Below, one piece after another: positions 1-8,510 of a stretch of DNA of 12,235 nt. The notes under the pieces are model-generated. The model saw nothing but the letters and a program-made list of their open reading frames with translations, searched no databases and was not told the DNA's origin. How positions within the stretch are numbered: the first letter of the stretch is position 1; each line of letters begins with the position of its first letter. The stretch spans positions 1 to 12,235 of the forward strand of contig JAIRLL010000368.1 of NCBI GenBank assembly GCA_031259505.1, read 5' to 3'. The position numbers were made by a program, and so were the translations under genes. The DNA is from Tannerella sp. Its GTDB lineage: Bacteria; Bacteroidota; Bacteroidia; Bacteroidales; Tannerellaceae.

Positions 1-410
1 CGATCTCGGATAAACCCTTCGCGAAAAGCCATCTCGGCAATCGATACTTCGTTTTCGCGAATCGTCACAGGTTCGTGAATACTGAGTGACAGCACGCAGC
101 TTTTCTCGCAGGGCGCCGGACAGATACGGCCTGTAAATTCCGGAAAGTCGCACGTCTGCTCCAGAATATAAAAAGCCTCCTGCCACTGTCCGCGATACAG
201 TTTGTCCTGCCATTCCGGCTGTTTGTTCCCAATCGGACATGCCCAGTGGCAGAACGGAACGCCGCAGTCCATGCAGCGCGAAGCCTGTGTACGGCGGTCG
301 TAGCTGTTCAGCGTCTGCTCCACTTCGCCGAAATCATTGATTCGGTCTTCGACGGGACGGTACCCCGCTTCCTGTCTGGGTACGGTTAAAAAAGCTTTCG
401 GATTTCCCAT
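1..410 (-). CDS. gltD: glutamate synthase small subunit GltD, N-terminal part (cut by window edge)
   Basis: GltD passes electrons from NAD(P)H through FAD and Fe-S clusters to the large GOGAT subunit, which makes glutamate from glutamine and 2-oxoglutarate in the cytoplasm. The 136 visible residues begin MGNPKAFL at the ATG at 410-408. They carry the N-terminal Fe-S domain of the family: Cys46, Cys49, Cys54 and Cys58 in CMDCGVPFCHWACP, and Cys97, Cys101 and Cys105 in CPAPCEKSC, the usual ligand set for two 4Fe-4S clusters. The FAD/NAD(P)H domains lie beyond the edge. The gene starts 17 nt after the gltB stop, with a purine-rich GAGAAGAA just before the ATG, so it is almost certainly co-transcribed and perhaps translationally coupled with gltB. 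The neighbouring large subunit makes GltD far more likely than a related Fe-S flavoprotein. Confidence 0.93.
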   Translation of the reverse strand, partial: MGNPKAFLTVPRQEAGYRPVEDRINDFGEVEQTLNSYDRRTQASRCMDCGVPFCHWACPIGNKQPEWQDKLYRGQWQEAFYILEQTCDFPEFTGRICPAPCEKSCVLSLSIHEPVTIRENEVSIAEMAFREGFIRD

Positions 411-427
411 TTTCTTCTCATTCAATC

Positions 428-3400
428 TTAGTAATCATGCTGCATTTCTGCAATTTTCTGTTGCAGCTTTTTCATCTGTTCTTCCTGCAACACTTTTTTG
501 TATTCAATCGGAACGATTTTGATAAACTCTTCCACATAATCGTCCCACTGGCCTATCATCTTCCATGCCAACTGGCTGCCCGTATACTGGTGATGTCTGG
601 TTATCAGGCCGTATAATTCCTTTCGTGTGATATTGTCTTCAATCAGCGACAGTTCCACCATTTCCATGTTGCAGTAAAAGTCGAAGTTGCCTTTTTTATT
701 CCACACATACGCCACGCCACCACTCATTCCGGCTGCAAAATTACGTCCCGTCGCTCCCAGCACGACGACGCGCCCGCCGGTCATGTATTCGCAGCAATGG
801 TCTCCCACGCCTTCCACCACGGCAATGGCGCCGCTGTTACGGACGCAGAAGCGTTCGCCCACGCGCCCGCTGATATACACTTCGCCGCTCGTGGCGCCGT
901 ATAATAATGTATTGCCGGCGATGGTGTTTTCGGTCGCTGCAAAAGTGGAGCGAATCGGCGGCATCACGCTGATGCTGCCTCCGCTCAATCCTTTGCCGAG
1001 ATAATCGTTCGCTTCGCCTTCGAGGCGGAAATGAACGCCGTGTACAAGGAATGCGCCGAAACTTTGCCCTGCCGAACCTTTAAATCTAACATTCAGCGTG
1101 TTGTCGGGCAATCCCGCGTGTCCGTATTTCTGGGCTATTATGCCCGAAAGCATGGCGCCCACGGCGCGGTCGGTATTGGCGATGGCATAGTCGAGCGATA
1201 CGGTCTGCTGATTCTCAATGGCTTCTTTCGCCTGACGGATGATGTCGCGGTCTTTTATTTCCGTGATACGGTGTATCTGTTTTGTGGTCTGACGGATAGA
1301 CAGGTTTTGACCTTTGCCGGGGAAATGCAGCAGGTCGGAGAAGTCCAGCAGATCGTGTTTCCGGACGTTCGTCAACGGCTTGCGTTCGAGCAAATCCGTC
1401 CGGCCGACGATGTCTTCCAGTTTCGTAAAGCCCATTTCCGCCAGATGTTCGCGCACTTCTTCGGCGAGGAAGGTGAAGAAGTTCACTAAATATTCGTGCT
1501 TGCCGTGGAAGCGTTTACGCAAATTTTCGTCTTGCGTGGCCACGCCTACGGGGCATGTATTCATGTGGCATTTGCGCATCATCACGCATCCCAGCACAAT
1601 CAGCGCCGATGTGGCAAACCCAAATTCTTCGGCGCCCAGCATGGCCATCATGACGATGTCGCGACCAGTCTTCAACTGTCCGTCCGTTTGCAGGCGCACT
1701 TGCCCGCGGAGGCCATTAATAACCAGTGTCTGTTGCGTTTCCGACAAGCCAAGTTCGGGAGGAGTGCCGGCGTAACGAATCGAACTTATTGGCGATGCTC
1801 CAGTTCCGCCGTCGGCTCCCGAAATGATGATCCGGTCGGCCTTTGCCTTTGCCACGCCTGCCGCAATGGTGCCTACTCCGCTTTCGGAAACGAGTTTTAC
1901 GCTGACTTCGGCGTTGGGATTCACATTTTTCAGGTCGAAAATCAACTGCGCCAGATCTTCAATCGAATAGATGTCGTGATGGGGAGGAGGCGAAATCAAA
2001 GATATGCCGGGGATGGAATGTCTTGTTCGTGCAATAATTACGTTCACCTTATGACCCGGCAACTGTCCTCCTTCGCCAGGTTTTGCTCCTTGCGCTATCT
2101 TGATTTGTATCTCGTCGGCGTTCGCTAAATATTCGGTCGTGACGCCAAATCGCCCCGAAGCGACTTGCTTGATTGCCGAGCGGAGAGACAATCCGTCTTC
2201 GCGTGGCTTGAATCGCGACGGGTCTTCTCCTCCTTCGCCTGTATTGCTTCGCCCGCTGATTTTGTTCAGCGCCGCAGCAATTGTTTCGTGTGCTTCCTGA
2301 CTTATTGAACCATAACTCATTGCGCCTGTCACGAAACGCTTCATAATTTCGCTTGCCGGCTCGACATCCTCTACCGGGATGGGGGATCTTCTTTTATACG
2401 TCAGGAAATCACGCAAGAAGACAGGTTCTTCCTTTTCATTGACTAAACGCGAATATTCCTTGAATTTCCTGTAACTGCCCAGCCGGGTGGCTAACTGCAG
2501 AGCCGAAATCGTTTCGGGATTCCATGCATGCCGTTCTCCATCTTTGCGATAACTGAGCAGGCCTTTGTATGAAAGCACATTGTCCAACGGTTTCTTAAAT
2601 GCCGCTTCGTGAAGCCTGCGAGAGTCGTCGGCAATTTCTTCCAGACGGATGCCGCCCACTTTGCTTACCGTATTACCGAAATACTTGTCGACCAGTTCCG
2701 AACCAAGTCCCACGGATTCGAACAGTTTTGCGCCGCGATAGCTGCGTATCGTGCTTATGCCCATTTTACTGAGCACTTTGAACAGTCCTTTGCAGAGCGC
2801 TTTGACGTAATTTTTTTCAGCCGTTCCGTAATCAAGCTGTATCTCATTGTTTTTGACTAACTCATCCATAATAGCAAATGCCATGTACGGATTCAGCGCG
2901 CTGGCGCCGAAGCCCAGCAGCAGTGCGGCGTGCATGACCTCGCGCATCTCGCCCGTTTCCACGATGAGAGCTGTCTGTACGCGTTTCTGTACGGAAATGA
3001 GGTAATGGTGAACGGCGCTGACTGCCAGCAGCGAAGGTATGGATGCGTATTTTTCGTCCGCATTCCTGTCGCTCAGGATAATATAGTTTTTGCCTTCCCT
3101 GACGGACTGTTCCGCCTGCTTGCAAAGCTGGTCAAGTGCGCGTTCCATTCCTGTGCTTCCTTTGCTTACTTCGTAGAGCATCGACAGTTTGACGCACTTG
3201 AATCCCTTGTAGCCGATGTTACACAGAATGTCCAACTGCGTATTGCTAAGGATGGGATGCGGCAGGCGCACCATTTTGCAGTGCGATTCGTTGGGGACGA
3301 GTATCTGGTCGCCCACCGTACCGATATATTCCGCCAGGCTCATCACAAGTTCCTCGCGGATAGGGTCGATGGGCGGATTGGTGACTTGTGCAAACTGCTG

Positions 3401-4942
3401 ACGGAAATAATTGTACAGCAGTTGCGGGTGCGACGAGAGCACGGCCAGCGGCGTGTCGTTTCCCATCGAGCCGACGGGTTCGGCGCCGCTTGTACACATC
3501 GGAATGATGATGCGCTCGATGTCTTCGCGGCTGTAGTCAAACAGGCGGAGCAGTTGCTCATACCTTTCGACCGTATTCATCATATGACGTCCCGACCGCA
3601 GTTCGTCCAGTTCCACTCTGTTATCCGTAAGCCACTTGCGATACGGTCTGTCTTCCGACAACTGTTTTTTGAGTTCGTGATCAAAGTATATGATACCTGT
3701 TTCCGTGTCTATCAGAATGATTTTACCGGGTTGCAGTCTGCCTTTTGCCTTGATTTCTCCCGGCTCGAAATCAATGACGCCTACTTCGGACGACACAACC
3801 ATGATGTCATTGACAGTCACTAAATAACGGGCGGGACGCAATCCGTTGCGGTCGAGCATTCCACCTGCATAGCGACCGTCGCTGAAAAGCAACGCCGCCG
3901 GGCCGTCCCACGGCTCCATCAGGATGGAATGATATTCATAGAACGCTTTCAGGTCTTCCGTGATAGGATTCTTGTCGTTGAAACTTTCGGGGATAAGCAT
4001 CGCCATGGCATGGGGCAGGCTCATTCCCGAAGCTATCAGAAATTCCAGTACATTATCAAGCGAGGCGCTGTCGCTCATGCCCTGCTGTACAATCGGGCGA
4101 ATATCGTCGATATTGTCCAGCGTGGGCAAGGTCAGGACGCTTTCGCGCGCGCCCATCCAGCTCCGGTTGCCACGGACGGTGTTGATTTCGCCGTTGTGCG
4201 CCAGCAGGCGAAACGGCTGGGCAAGACTCCATCGCGGGAAAGTATTCGTACTGAAGCGCGAATGTACCAGCGCCAGCCCCGACGTGAAATAGCTGTTCAT
4301 CAAATCCGGATAATAGTGGCGCAGTTGCATCGTTTCCAGCATACCTTTATATACAATGTTGCGCGTCGACAGCGAGGCTACGTAGAAATCGTCTTTATCC
4401 GGCAGGCTGCTGCATGAGACACGTTTCTCGATTCGCCGACGTATGATGTATAACTTCAGTTCCAGCTTTTTCTGATCGCTGCATCCGGTGATGAATACCT
4501 GTTTTATATCAGGTTCTGTTGCAAACGCCTCTTTTCCGAGGATTGACGGATTGGTTGGCACCTTTCGCATGTGCATCATCGAAAGACCTTCTTTTTCAAC
4601 TTCATCAATCATGATGCTCAGGATTTCGGACTGCTGTTTTTCGTCTTTGGGAAGGAAAATCAGCCCCGTACCGTATTTCCCTTTTTCGGGAACGGGAATT
4701 CCCTGCAACAAGATAAATTCATGCGGTATCTGCAACATAATGCCGGCGCCGTCACCCGTTTTGTTGTCGGCGCCTTCCGCTCCGCGATGACGCAAGTTCT
4801 CGAGCACTTTCAGGGCTGATTCTACTATTTCATGCGATTTCTCGCCGTGAACCTGCACAATCATTCCTACTCCGCACGCGTCATGCTCGTTAGATACATC
4901 GTATAAACCTCTTGTATAGTTAATGTTATTTGTTCTGCTCAT
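428..4942 (-). CDS. gltB: glutamate synthase large subunit GltB
   Basis: This is the ferredoxin/NADPH-GOGAT type large subunit, about 1504 residues, normal for the family. Numbered from the ATG at 4942, Cys23 in NEHDACGVGM is the N-terminal nucleophile of the class II glutamine amidotransferase domain and becomes residue 1 after propeptide removal. Amidotransferase motifs follow (LAHNGEINTVRGNRSW, DRNGLRPARY). Next come the central domain and the FMN-binding synthase domain (GEGGEDPSRF, GAKPGEGGQLPGHK, SGADGGTGASP). The 3Fe-4S cluster ligands are Cys1119, Cys1125 and Cys1130 in CVMMRKCHMNTCPVG. The C-terminal GXGXG beta-helix domain includes GQSFGAFLVHG. The frame is open to 5038, but a -7 promoter box at 4998-5005 lies inside that extension, so the real start is 4942 or 4957. 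I prefer 4942 for its A-rich leader and short 22-residue propeptide. The TAA is backed by an in-frame TGA two codons later. gltD follows after 17 nt. Confidence 0.96.
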   Translation of the reverse strand: MSRTNNINYTRGLYDVSNEHDACGVGMIVQVHGEKSHEIVESALKVLENLRHRGAEGADNKTGDGAGIMLQIPHEFILLQGIPVPEKGKYGTGLIFLPKDEKQQSEILSIMIDEVEKEGLSMMHMRKVPTNPSILGKEAFATEPDIKQVFITGCSDQKKLELKLYIIRRRIEKRVSCSSLPDKDDFYVASLSTRNIVYKGMLETMQLRHYYPDLMNSYFTSGLALVHSRFSTNTFPRWSLAQPFRLLAHNGEINTVRGNRSWMGARESVLTLPTLDNIDDIRPIVQQGMSDSASLDNVLEFLIASGMSLPHAMAMLIPESFNDKNPITEDLKAFYEYHSILMEPWDGPAALLFSDGRYAGGMLDRNGLRPARYLVTVNDIMVVSSEVGVIDFEPGEIKAKGRLQPGKIILIDTETGIIYFDHELKKQLSEDRPYRKWLTDNRVELDELRSGRHMMNTVERYEQLLRLFDYSREDIERIIIPMCTSGAEPVGSMGNDTPLAVLSSHPQLLYNYFRQQFAQVTNPPIDPIREELVMSLAEYIGTVGDQILVPNESHCKMVRLPHPILSNTQLDILCNIGYKGFKCVKLSMLYEVSKGSTGMERALDQLCKQAEQSVREGKNYIILSDRNADEKYASIPSLLAVSAVHHYLISVQKRVQTALIVETGEMREVMHAALLLGFGASALNPYMAFAIMDELVKNNEIQLDYGTAEKNYVKALCKGLFKVLSKMGISTIRSYRGAKLFESVGLGSELVDKYFGNTVSKVGGIRLEEIADDSRRLHEAAFKKPLDNVLSYKGLLSYRKDGERHAWNPETISALQLATRLGSYRKFKEYSRLVNEKEEPVFLRDFLTYKRRSPIPVEDVEPASEIMKRFVTGAMSYGSISQEAHETIAAALNKISGRSNTGEGGEDPSRFKPREDGLSLRSAIKQVASGRFGVTTEYLANADEIQIKIAQGAKPGEGGQLPGHKVNVIIARTRHSIPGISLISPPPHHDIYSIEDLAQLIFDLKNVNPNAEVSVKLVSESGVGTIAAGVAKAKADRIIISGADGGTGASPISSIRYAGTPPELGLSETQQTLVINGLRGQVRLQTDGQLKTGRDIVMMAMLGAEEFGFATSALIVLGCVMMRKCHMNTCPVGVATQDENLRKRFHGKHEYLVNFFTFLAEEVREHLAEMGFTKLEDIVGRTDLLERKPLTNVRKHDLLDFSDLLHFPGKGQNLSIRQTTKQIHRITEIKDRDIIRQAKEAIENQQTVSLDYAIANTDRAVGAMLSGIIAQKYGHAGLPDNTLNVRFKGSAGQSFGAFLVHGVHFRLEGEANDYLGKGLSGGSISVMPPIRSTFAATENTIAGNTLLYGATSGEVYISGRVGERFCVRNSGAIAVVEGVGDHCCEYMTGGRVVVLGATGRNFAAGMSGGVAYVWNKKGNFDFYCNMEMVELSLIEDNITRKELYGLITRHHQYTGSQLAWKMIGQWDDYVEEFIKIVPIEYKKVLQEEQMKKLQQKIAEMQHDY

Positions 4943-4997
4943 TTTTTTGATTGACATTTTGCCGTTATCAGTCAAAGTATTTATTCTTTTGTGGCTG

Positions 4998-5005
4998 CAA
5001 AGATA
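4998..5005 (-). promoter_or_regulatory. Bacteroidota-type -7 promoter box for gltBD
   Basis: Read on the minus strand this is TATCTTTG, a full match to the TAnnTTTG -7 element of Bacteroidota primary sigma promoters. Transcription would start near 4990 and leave a leader of about 35-50 nt before the ATGs at 4957 and 4942. No clear -33 TTG sits at the usual distance; the nearest TTG is only 13 nt upstream. The call rests on the -7 match and its position. Confidence 0.6.
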
Positions 5006-5038
5006 GCAATTATATTTCCAATTAACACCATCTCTCAC

Positions 5039-5257
5039 TTGCTTTATGCAAATTGTACGTAATTTACATTTAAAAATGACTAATAAGCCGTCAACTATGC
5101 TGCATGATAAAGCGTTGTGCTTATGACAATTATTGCGATCGGGGAATAATCCGTGAAAATATTTCGCGTGCGGGGATTAAACTTGGCAATTCATATGCAG
5201 TCTAAGAGGAAACATTGGGATGGCAATAGAGTATTAATTTATAAAAACATAAAGATT
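5039..5257. other. divergent intergenic region between gltB and the secreted-protein gene
   Basis: These 219 bases separate two divergently read genes and must hold the plus-strand promoter for the gene at 5258 and any distal gltB control sites. A one-mismatch -7 candidate on the plus strand, TAAACTTG, lies at 5178-5185, about 70 nt before that start. No convincing operator, RNA gene or small ORF was seen. The open frame does extend upstream to 5153, but those residues lack any signal peptide or family character. Confidence 0.4.
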
Positions 5258-5983
5258 ATGAGAGGTTTAATTGTCGCTTTAGGATTGTGGCTGACAATCG
5301 GAATGTACAATGTCTCGAATGCACAAAATGTATCGGTGAACGTAAACATCAATCTTGATCGTCAGCCGGCATGGGGGCCGTCAGGTTACCATTATGCTGC
5401 CTTCTACTATATTCCTGCAATCAACGTATATTACGACGTTGTCAACGAACTGTTCTACTACCGGAAGGCGGGACGATGGATTGCAGACTATTATCTTCCT
5501 GCAAAATATTACAGATACGACCTTTATTCCCTGTATAAAGTGGTGCTGAACGATTTGATGCATCCGTGGATTCACAACAAGGTGCACAGGCAGACGTATG
5601 CCCATTTCAAGCGTATCAGGACGCAGGCGCCTATCCGGCTGATGAGCGACCATCGCTATCACAAGGCTAAAAACAACACCAGGGCGTGGGTAGCGCCTCG
5701 CAAGTCGAAGACGGACGGGCATCAGGCGGTTCGCCCGGATAAAACTCGCAACGACAGGAAACCGATTGTCCGCGATTCGGGCAGGGAAAAGGGGAAAAAC
5801 GCTGTCAAAAACAGTCAAAACAGCCGGCGGGATAAAGATTTGTCTGTCACCCGTTCGTCCGAACGCACGGACAAAAGCAAGACGGCAACTTCCGAAAACG
5901 ACGGCCGCAGCAAGCGCAAAGAAAAAGCACGCTCATCGGACAAAAGAAAGTCCGACCGGAGCGATAGCGCAAATCATAACTGA
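5258..5983 (+). CDS. secreted protein of unknown function, aromatic-rich head and basic tail
   Basis: The 241-residue protein is not assigned to a named family. The ATG at 5258 is chosen because it gives a good signal peptide (basic MRG, hydrophobic core to about residue 16, probable cleavage after SNA at 20-22) and is preceded by A-rich sequence; the frame is open back to 5153. Residues 37-100 are rich in Tyr and Trp (AWGPSGYHY, YYIPAINVYYD, YYLPAKYYRYDLY), a compact-domain pattern I associate, from memory, with uncharacterised exported proteins of Bacteroidales. From about residue 137 the chain is low-complexity, with about 31 Lys/Arg among the last 101 residues plus many Ser, Asp and Asn, so probably disordered and very basic. 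Such a tail could bind nucleic acid, polyanionic glycans or the envelope; that is inference. No lipobox is seen. It stands alone, ends TGA-TAA in frame, and is followed by a strong terminator. Confidence 0.75.
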   Translation: MRGLIVALGLWLTIGMYNVSNAQNVSVNVNINLDRQPAWGPSGYHYAAFYYIPAINVYYDVVNELFYYRKAGRWIADYYLPAKYYRYDLYSLYKVVLNDLMHPWIHNKVHRQTYAHFKRIRTQAPIRLMSDHRYHKAKNNTRAWVAPRKSKTDGHQAVRPDKTRNDRKPIVRDSGREKGKNAVKNSQNSRRDKDLSVTRSSERTDKSKTATSENDGRSKRKEKARSSDKRKSDRSDSANHN

Positions 5984-6016
5984 TAAGGGACCCTGAAAGA
6001 GAGCATTATTTATTTG

Positions 6017-6052
6017 AACGGAGGGTTTTTTACAGACCCTCCGTTTTTTTTT
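6017..6052 (+). terminator. intrinsic terminator after the secreted-protein gene
   Basis: A perfect 10-bp stem, AACGGAGGGT (6017-6026) with ACCCTCCGTT (6036-6045), encloses a 9-nt loop and runs straight into a tract of nine T (6044-6052) on the plus strand. It begins 33 nt after the stop of the gene ending at 5983. On the minus strand there is no U-tract after the stem, so it should work mainly in the plus direction. Confidence 0.9.
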
Positions 6053-6159
6053 CGACAGCACACGCTTTTCTTTTCGAAATCCTGTTCAGACAAAGCAGAA
6101 TGAGGACTTCCGTGACCGAACCGTAACGCGCCTTGATCCCGATTCCGGTTTTTTTTTAC

Positions 6160-6182
6160 AGCCGCGCCCTGATGGCACGGCT
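6160..6182. terminator. hairpin just beyond the pgi stop, possible terminator
   Basis: The arms AGCCGCGC (6160-6167) and GCACGGCT (6175-6182) pair over 8 bp with one G-U type position and a 7-nt loop. The hairpin lies 4 nt beyond the end of pgi (6187), where a transcript end is expected. On the minus strand the stem is followed by GTAAAAAAAAA, not a U-tract. On the plus strand it is followed by TTTCTTTATT. It may therefore be a second stop for plus-strand transcripts, or a processing or stabilising hairpin at the 3' end of the pgi message. Confidence 0.5.
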
Positions 6183-6186
6183 TTCT

Positions 6187-7500
6187 TTATTCGTGTCCGG
6201 GCTTCTTCAGCAGGGCAAACATGTTTTTCTTGTACGCCTCGACGCCCGGCTGGTCGAACGGATTGACGCCCAACACATATCCACTGATGCCGCAAGCCTT
6301 TTCGAAGAAATAGAACAACTGACCGATGCAGTATGCGCTGACCTCCGGCAGAATGATTTTGATGTTTGGCACGCCGCCGTCGACATGCGCCATCTGCGTA
6401 CCGAGTTCGGCCATCCTGTTGACTTCGTCCACCCGCTTGCCTGCAAGAAAGTTCAGACCGTCCGAATCGTCCTCGGCATACGGAACGGTCAGGCTGTATT
6501 CGGTCTTCTCGACCGATATGACCGTCTCGAAGATGGTGCGTTCGCCTTCCTGAATCCACTGTCCCATGGAATGCAGGTCGGTCGTGAAGTCTGCCGAAGC
6601 GGGAAAGATGCCTTTGTGTTCTTTGCCTTCGCTTTCGCCGTAGAGTTGTTTCCACCATTCGCCGATGTAATGGAGTCTGGGGTGGAAGCTGGCCAGGATT
6701 TCGATTTTTTTCCCGGCGGCATACAGGGCGTTGCGCGTGGCGGCGTAGAGGGCGGAGATGTTTTCGGCGAAAGGCGTTTCAGCGCCGGTCATCTTTTCCA
6801 TCAATACGGCTCCGGCTACCAGTTCGCGGATATTGATACCGGCCGTGGCAATGGGCAGCAGTCCTGCGGGCGTCAGTACGGAATACCGTCCGCCGACGTT
6901 GTCGGGTATCACAAACGTCCGGTAGCCCTCCTTTTGGGCCAGCGCACGCAATGCGCCTCTCGACTTGTCGGTCACTGCCACGATGCGATGCCGGGCTTCG
7001 TCCTTGCCGACGGCCTCTTCGAGTTGCTGCTTGAGGATGCGGAAGGCCAGAGCCGGCTCGGTAGTCGTGCCCGACTTGGATATGTTGATGATTCCGAACC
7101 GTTTCCCCTTCAGCAGTTCGCGCAGTTCATACAGATAGTCTTCGCCGATGTTGTGTCCGGCGTAGAGCAGTACGGGATTACTGCGTTCGCTCTGCAGCCA
7201 GTCGAAACTGCTGTTCAGCGCTTCGACGACAGCTTTCGTTCCCAGATAGCTGCCGCCGATGCCGACGACGACAACGAAGTCGCACCGTGCACGCAGCGAG
7301 GCGGCGACGTCTTCAATTTTTTTCAGATCCGCGTCTGCGATGGAGGAAGGCAGGTGCAGCCATCCGAGAAAATCCGAACCGGGCCTGCTGCCGCCGTGCA
7401 GCGCTTCAATACTTTTTGCTACGCCTGTTTCGAGGGCGAAGACCTGTTCTCCTGTCACTTCGCCCAGCGCTTTTTCGATGTTCAAACTAATGATGCTCAT
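6187..7500 (-). CDS. pgi: glucose-6-phosphate isomerase (short bacterial type)
   Basis: Pgi interconverts glucose 6-phosphate and fructose 6-phosphate in the cytoplasm. The product is 437 residues, matching the short (about 440-450) form of Bacteroidota and Firmicutes rather than the roughly 550-residue enterobacterial form. SIS-fold phosphosugar motifs are intact: GIGGSYLG at 80-87, SKSGTTTEP at 141-149, GGRYS at 203-207, [14 protein letters not shown] at 280-293 with the presumed catalytic Glu, and [13 protein letters not shown] at 412-424. The frame is open upstream to 7641, but that stretch lies inside gpsA. The ATG at 7500, beginning [10 protein letters not shown], follows the gpsA stop by 14 nt with an A/T-rich leader. 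It is the last gene of the lysS-gpsA-pgi operon; no promoter of its own was seen. After the TAA its frame stays open for about 45 codons, so routine readthrough would add a clear extension. Confidence 0.96.
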   Translation of the reverse strand: MSIISLNIEKALGEVTGEQVFALETGVAKSIEALHGGSRPGSDFLGWLHLPSSIADADLKKIEDVAASLRARCDFVVVVGIGGSYLGTKAVVEALNSSFDWLQSERSNPVLLYAGHNIGEDYLYELRELLKGKRFGIINISKSGTTTEPALAFRILKQQLEEAVGKDEARHRIVAVTDKSRGALRALAQKEGYRTFVIPDNVGGRYSVLTPAGLLPIATAGINIRELVAGAVLMEKMTGAETPFAENISALYAATRNALYAAGKKIEILASFHPRLHYIGEWWKQLYGESEGKEHKGIFPASADFTTDLHSMGQWIQEGERTIFETVISVEKTEYSLTVPYAEDDSDGLNFLAGKRVDEVNRMAELGTQMAHVDGGVPNIKIILPEVSAYCIGQLFYFFEKACGISGYVLGVNPFDQPGVEAYKKNMFALLKKPGHE

Positions 7501-7514
7501 ACTGTTTATATTGT

Positions 7515-8510
7515 TTATTTGAAGTTTTCCGTTAATTGATGAATGATGGTTGTCGGCGACCTGCGTTCGTAGAGGATGCCGTAGAGGGCTTCCAGAATCG
7601 GAATGTCTGCCCGGTATTTTGCATTGATTTCGTGGATGCATTTTGTGCCGTAGTAGCCTTCGGCGATCATTTCCATCTCGAGCTGTGCGGTTTTGACCGA
7701 ATAGCCTTTTCCTATCATGGAGCCGAAGGTGCGGTTGCGGCTGTAGCGCGAATAGGCCGTCACGAGCAGGTCGCCGAGGTAGGCGGAGTTCGTGATGTCG
7801 CGTTCAAACACATGCACGGCGTCGAGGAAATGCTGCATCTCCTTGATGGCGTTCGACAGGAAGACGGCCTGAAAATTGTCGCCGTACTTCATGCCGTGAC
7901 AGATACCGGCTACGATTGCATACACGTTTTTCAGTACGGAGGCATATTCTATTCCCGTCACGTCCTGCGAACACGAGCATTTGACGTAGCTGTTGGCGAA
8001 TATGTGCGAAAATTTCTCCGCATTGTCTTTGTTTCTGCAGGCGATGGTCAGGTACGAAAGCCGTTCGAGCGCCACTTCTTCCGCATGGCTCGGCCCGGCG
8101 ATGATGGCGATACGGTCTTCCGGCACGCCGCAGTATTCCGTAAAGTAATCCGTAATCAGCAGATTTTCGTCGGGGACGATGCCCTTGATGGCCGAAACCA
8201 CCCATTTGTCGCTTATCGGAACCGTCAGTCTGTTCAGGTGCTGCTTGAGGAAAGGCGACGGCGTGGCAAATATCAGCGTATCGGAATCGTTCACCGCTTC
8301 GTTGATGTCCGAATAGAAGCGGATGCGGGAGGTATCGAACAGGATGCTTGACAGATACGCCGGATTGTGTTTCATCCGCTTGAAGTCTTCGATGCGGTCG
8401 GGGCGGCGCATATACCAGTTTATGTCTGTCCGGGCGGACATGATAATTTTGGCCAGCGCGGTAGCCCAGCTTCCTCCTCCCATGATTGCTGTTTTTCCCG
8501 GGAAATTCAT
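7515..8510 (-). CDS. gpsA: glycerol-3-phosphate dehydrogenase [NAD(P)+]
   Basis: GpsA reduces dihydroxyacetone phosphate to sn-glycerol 3-phosphate, the backbone for phospholipid synthesis, in the cytoplasm. The 331 residues match the family length. The N-terminal Rossmann nucleotide site is [11 protein letters not shown] at 11-21. GPSHAEEV follows at 139-146, then [12 protein letters not shown] at 191-202 with the catalytic Lys194, SRNRTFG at 257-263, and AEG at 283-285 with the substrate-binding C-terminal domain around them. The start ATG at 8510 overlaps the lysS stop in an ATGA arrangement (8507-8510), which points to translational coupling. Because of this, a ribosome stop inside lysS could reduce gpsA and pgi expression. 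No frameshift or missing motif was seen. Confidence 0.96.
   Translation of the reverse strand: MNFPGKTAIMGGGSWATALAKIIMSARTDINWYMRRPDRIEDFKRMKHNPAYLSSILFDTSRIRFYSDINEAVNDSDTLIFATPSPFLKQHLNRLTVPISDKWVVSAIKGIVPDENLLITDYFTEYCGVPEDRIAIIAGPSHAEEVALERLSYLTIACRNKDNAEKFSHIFANSYVKCSCSQDVTGIEYASVLKNVYAIVAGICHGMKYGDNFQAVFLSNAIKEMQHFLDAVHVFERDITNSAYLGDLLVTAYSRYSRNRTFGSMIGKGYSVKTAQLEMEMIAEGYYGTKCIHEINAKYRADIPILEALYGILYERRSPTTIIHQLTENFK

Noticed and set aside
2930..3823. 297-codon open frame on the plus strand, antisense to gltB
   Set aside because: It is a shadow of a highly conserved GltB region and has no domain, promoter or ribosome site.
6133..7539. 468-codon open frame on the plus strand, antisense to pgi
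   Set aside because: It lies wholly over pgi, whose motifs are all intact. The translation has no recognisable domain. Long antisense frames are expected from the codon bias of GC-rich genes.
7536..8351. 271-codon open frame on the plus strand, antisense to gpsA
   Set aside because: gpsA is complete with all motifs, and the antisense translation is compositionally odd with no family resemblance.
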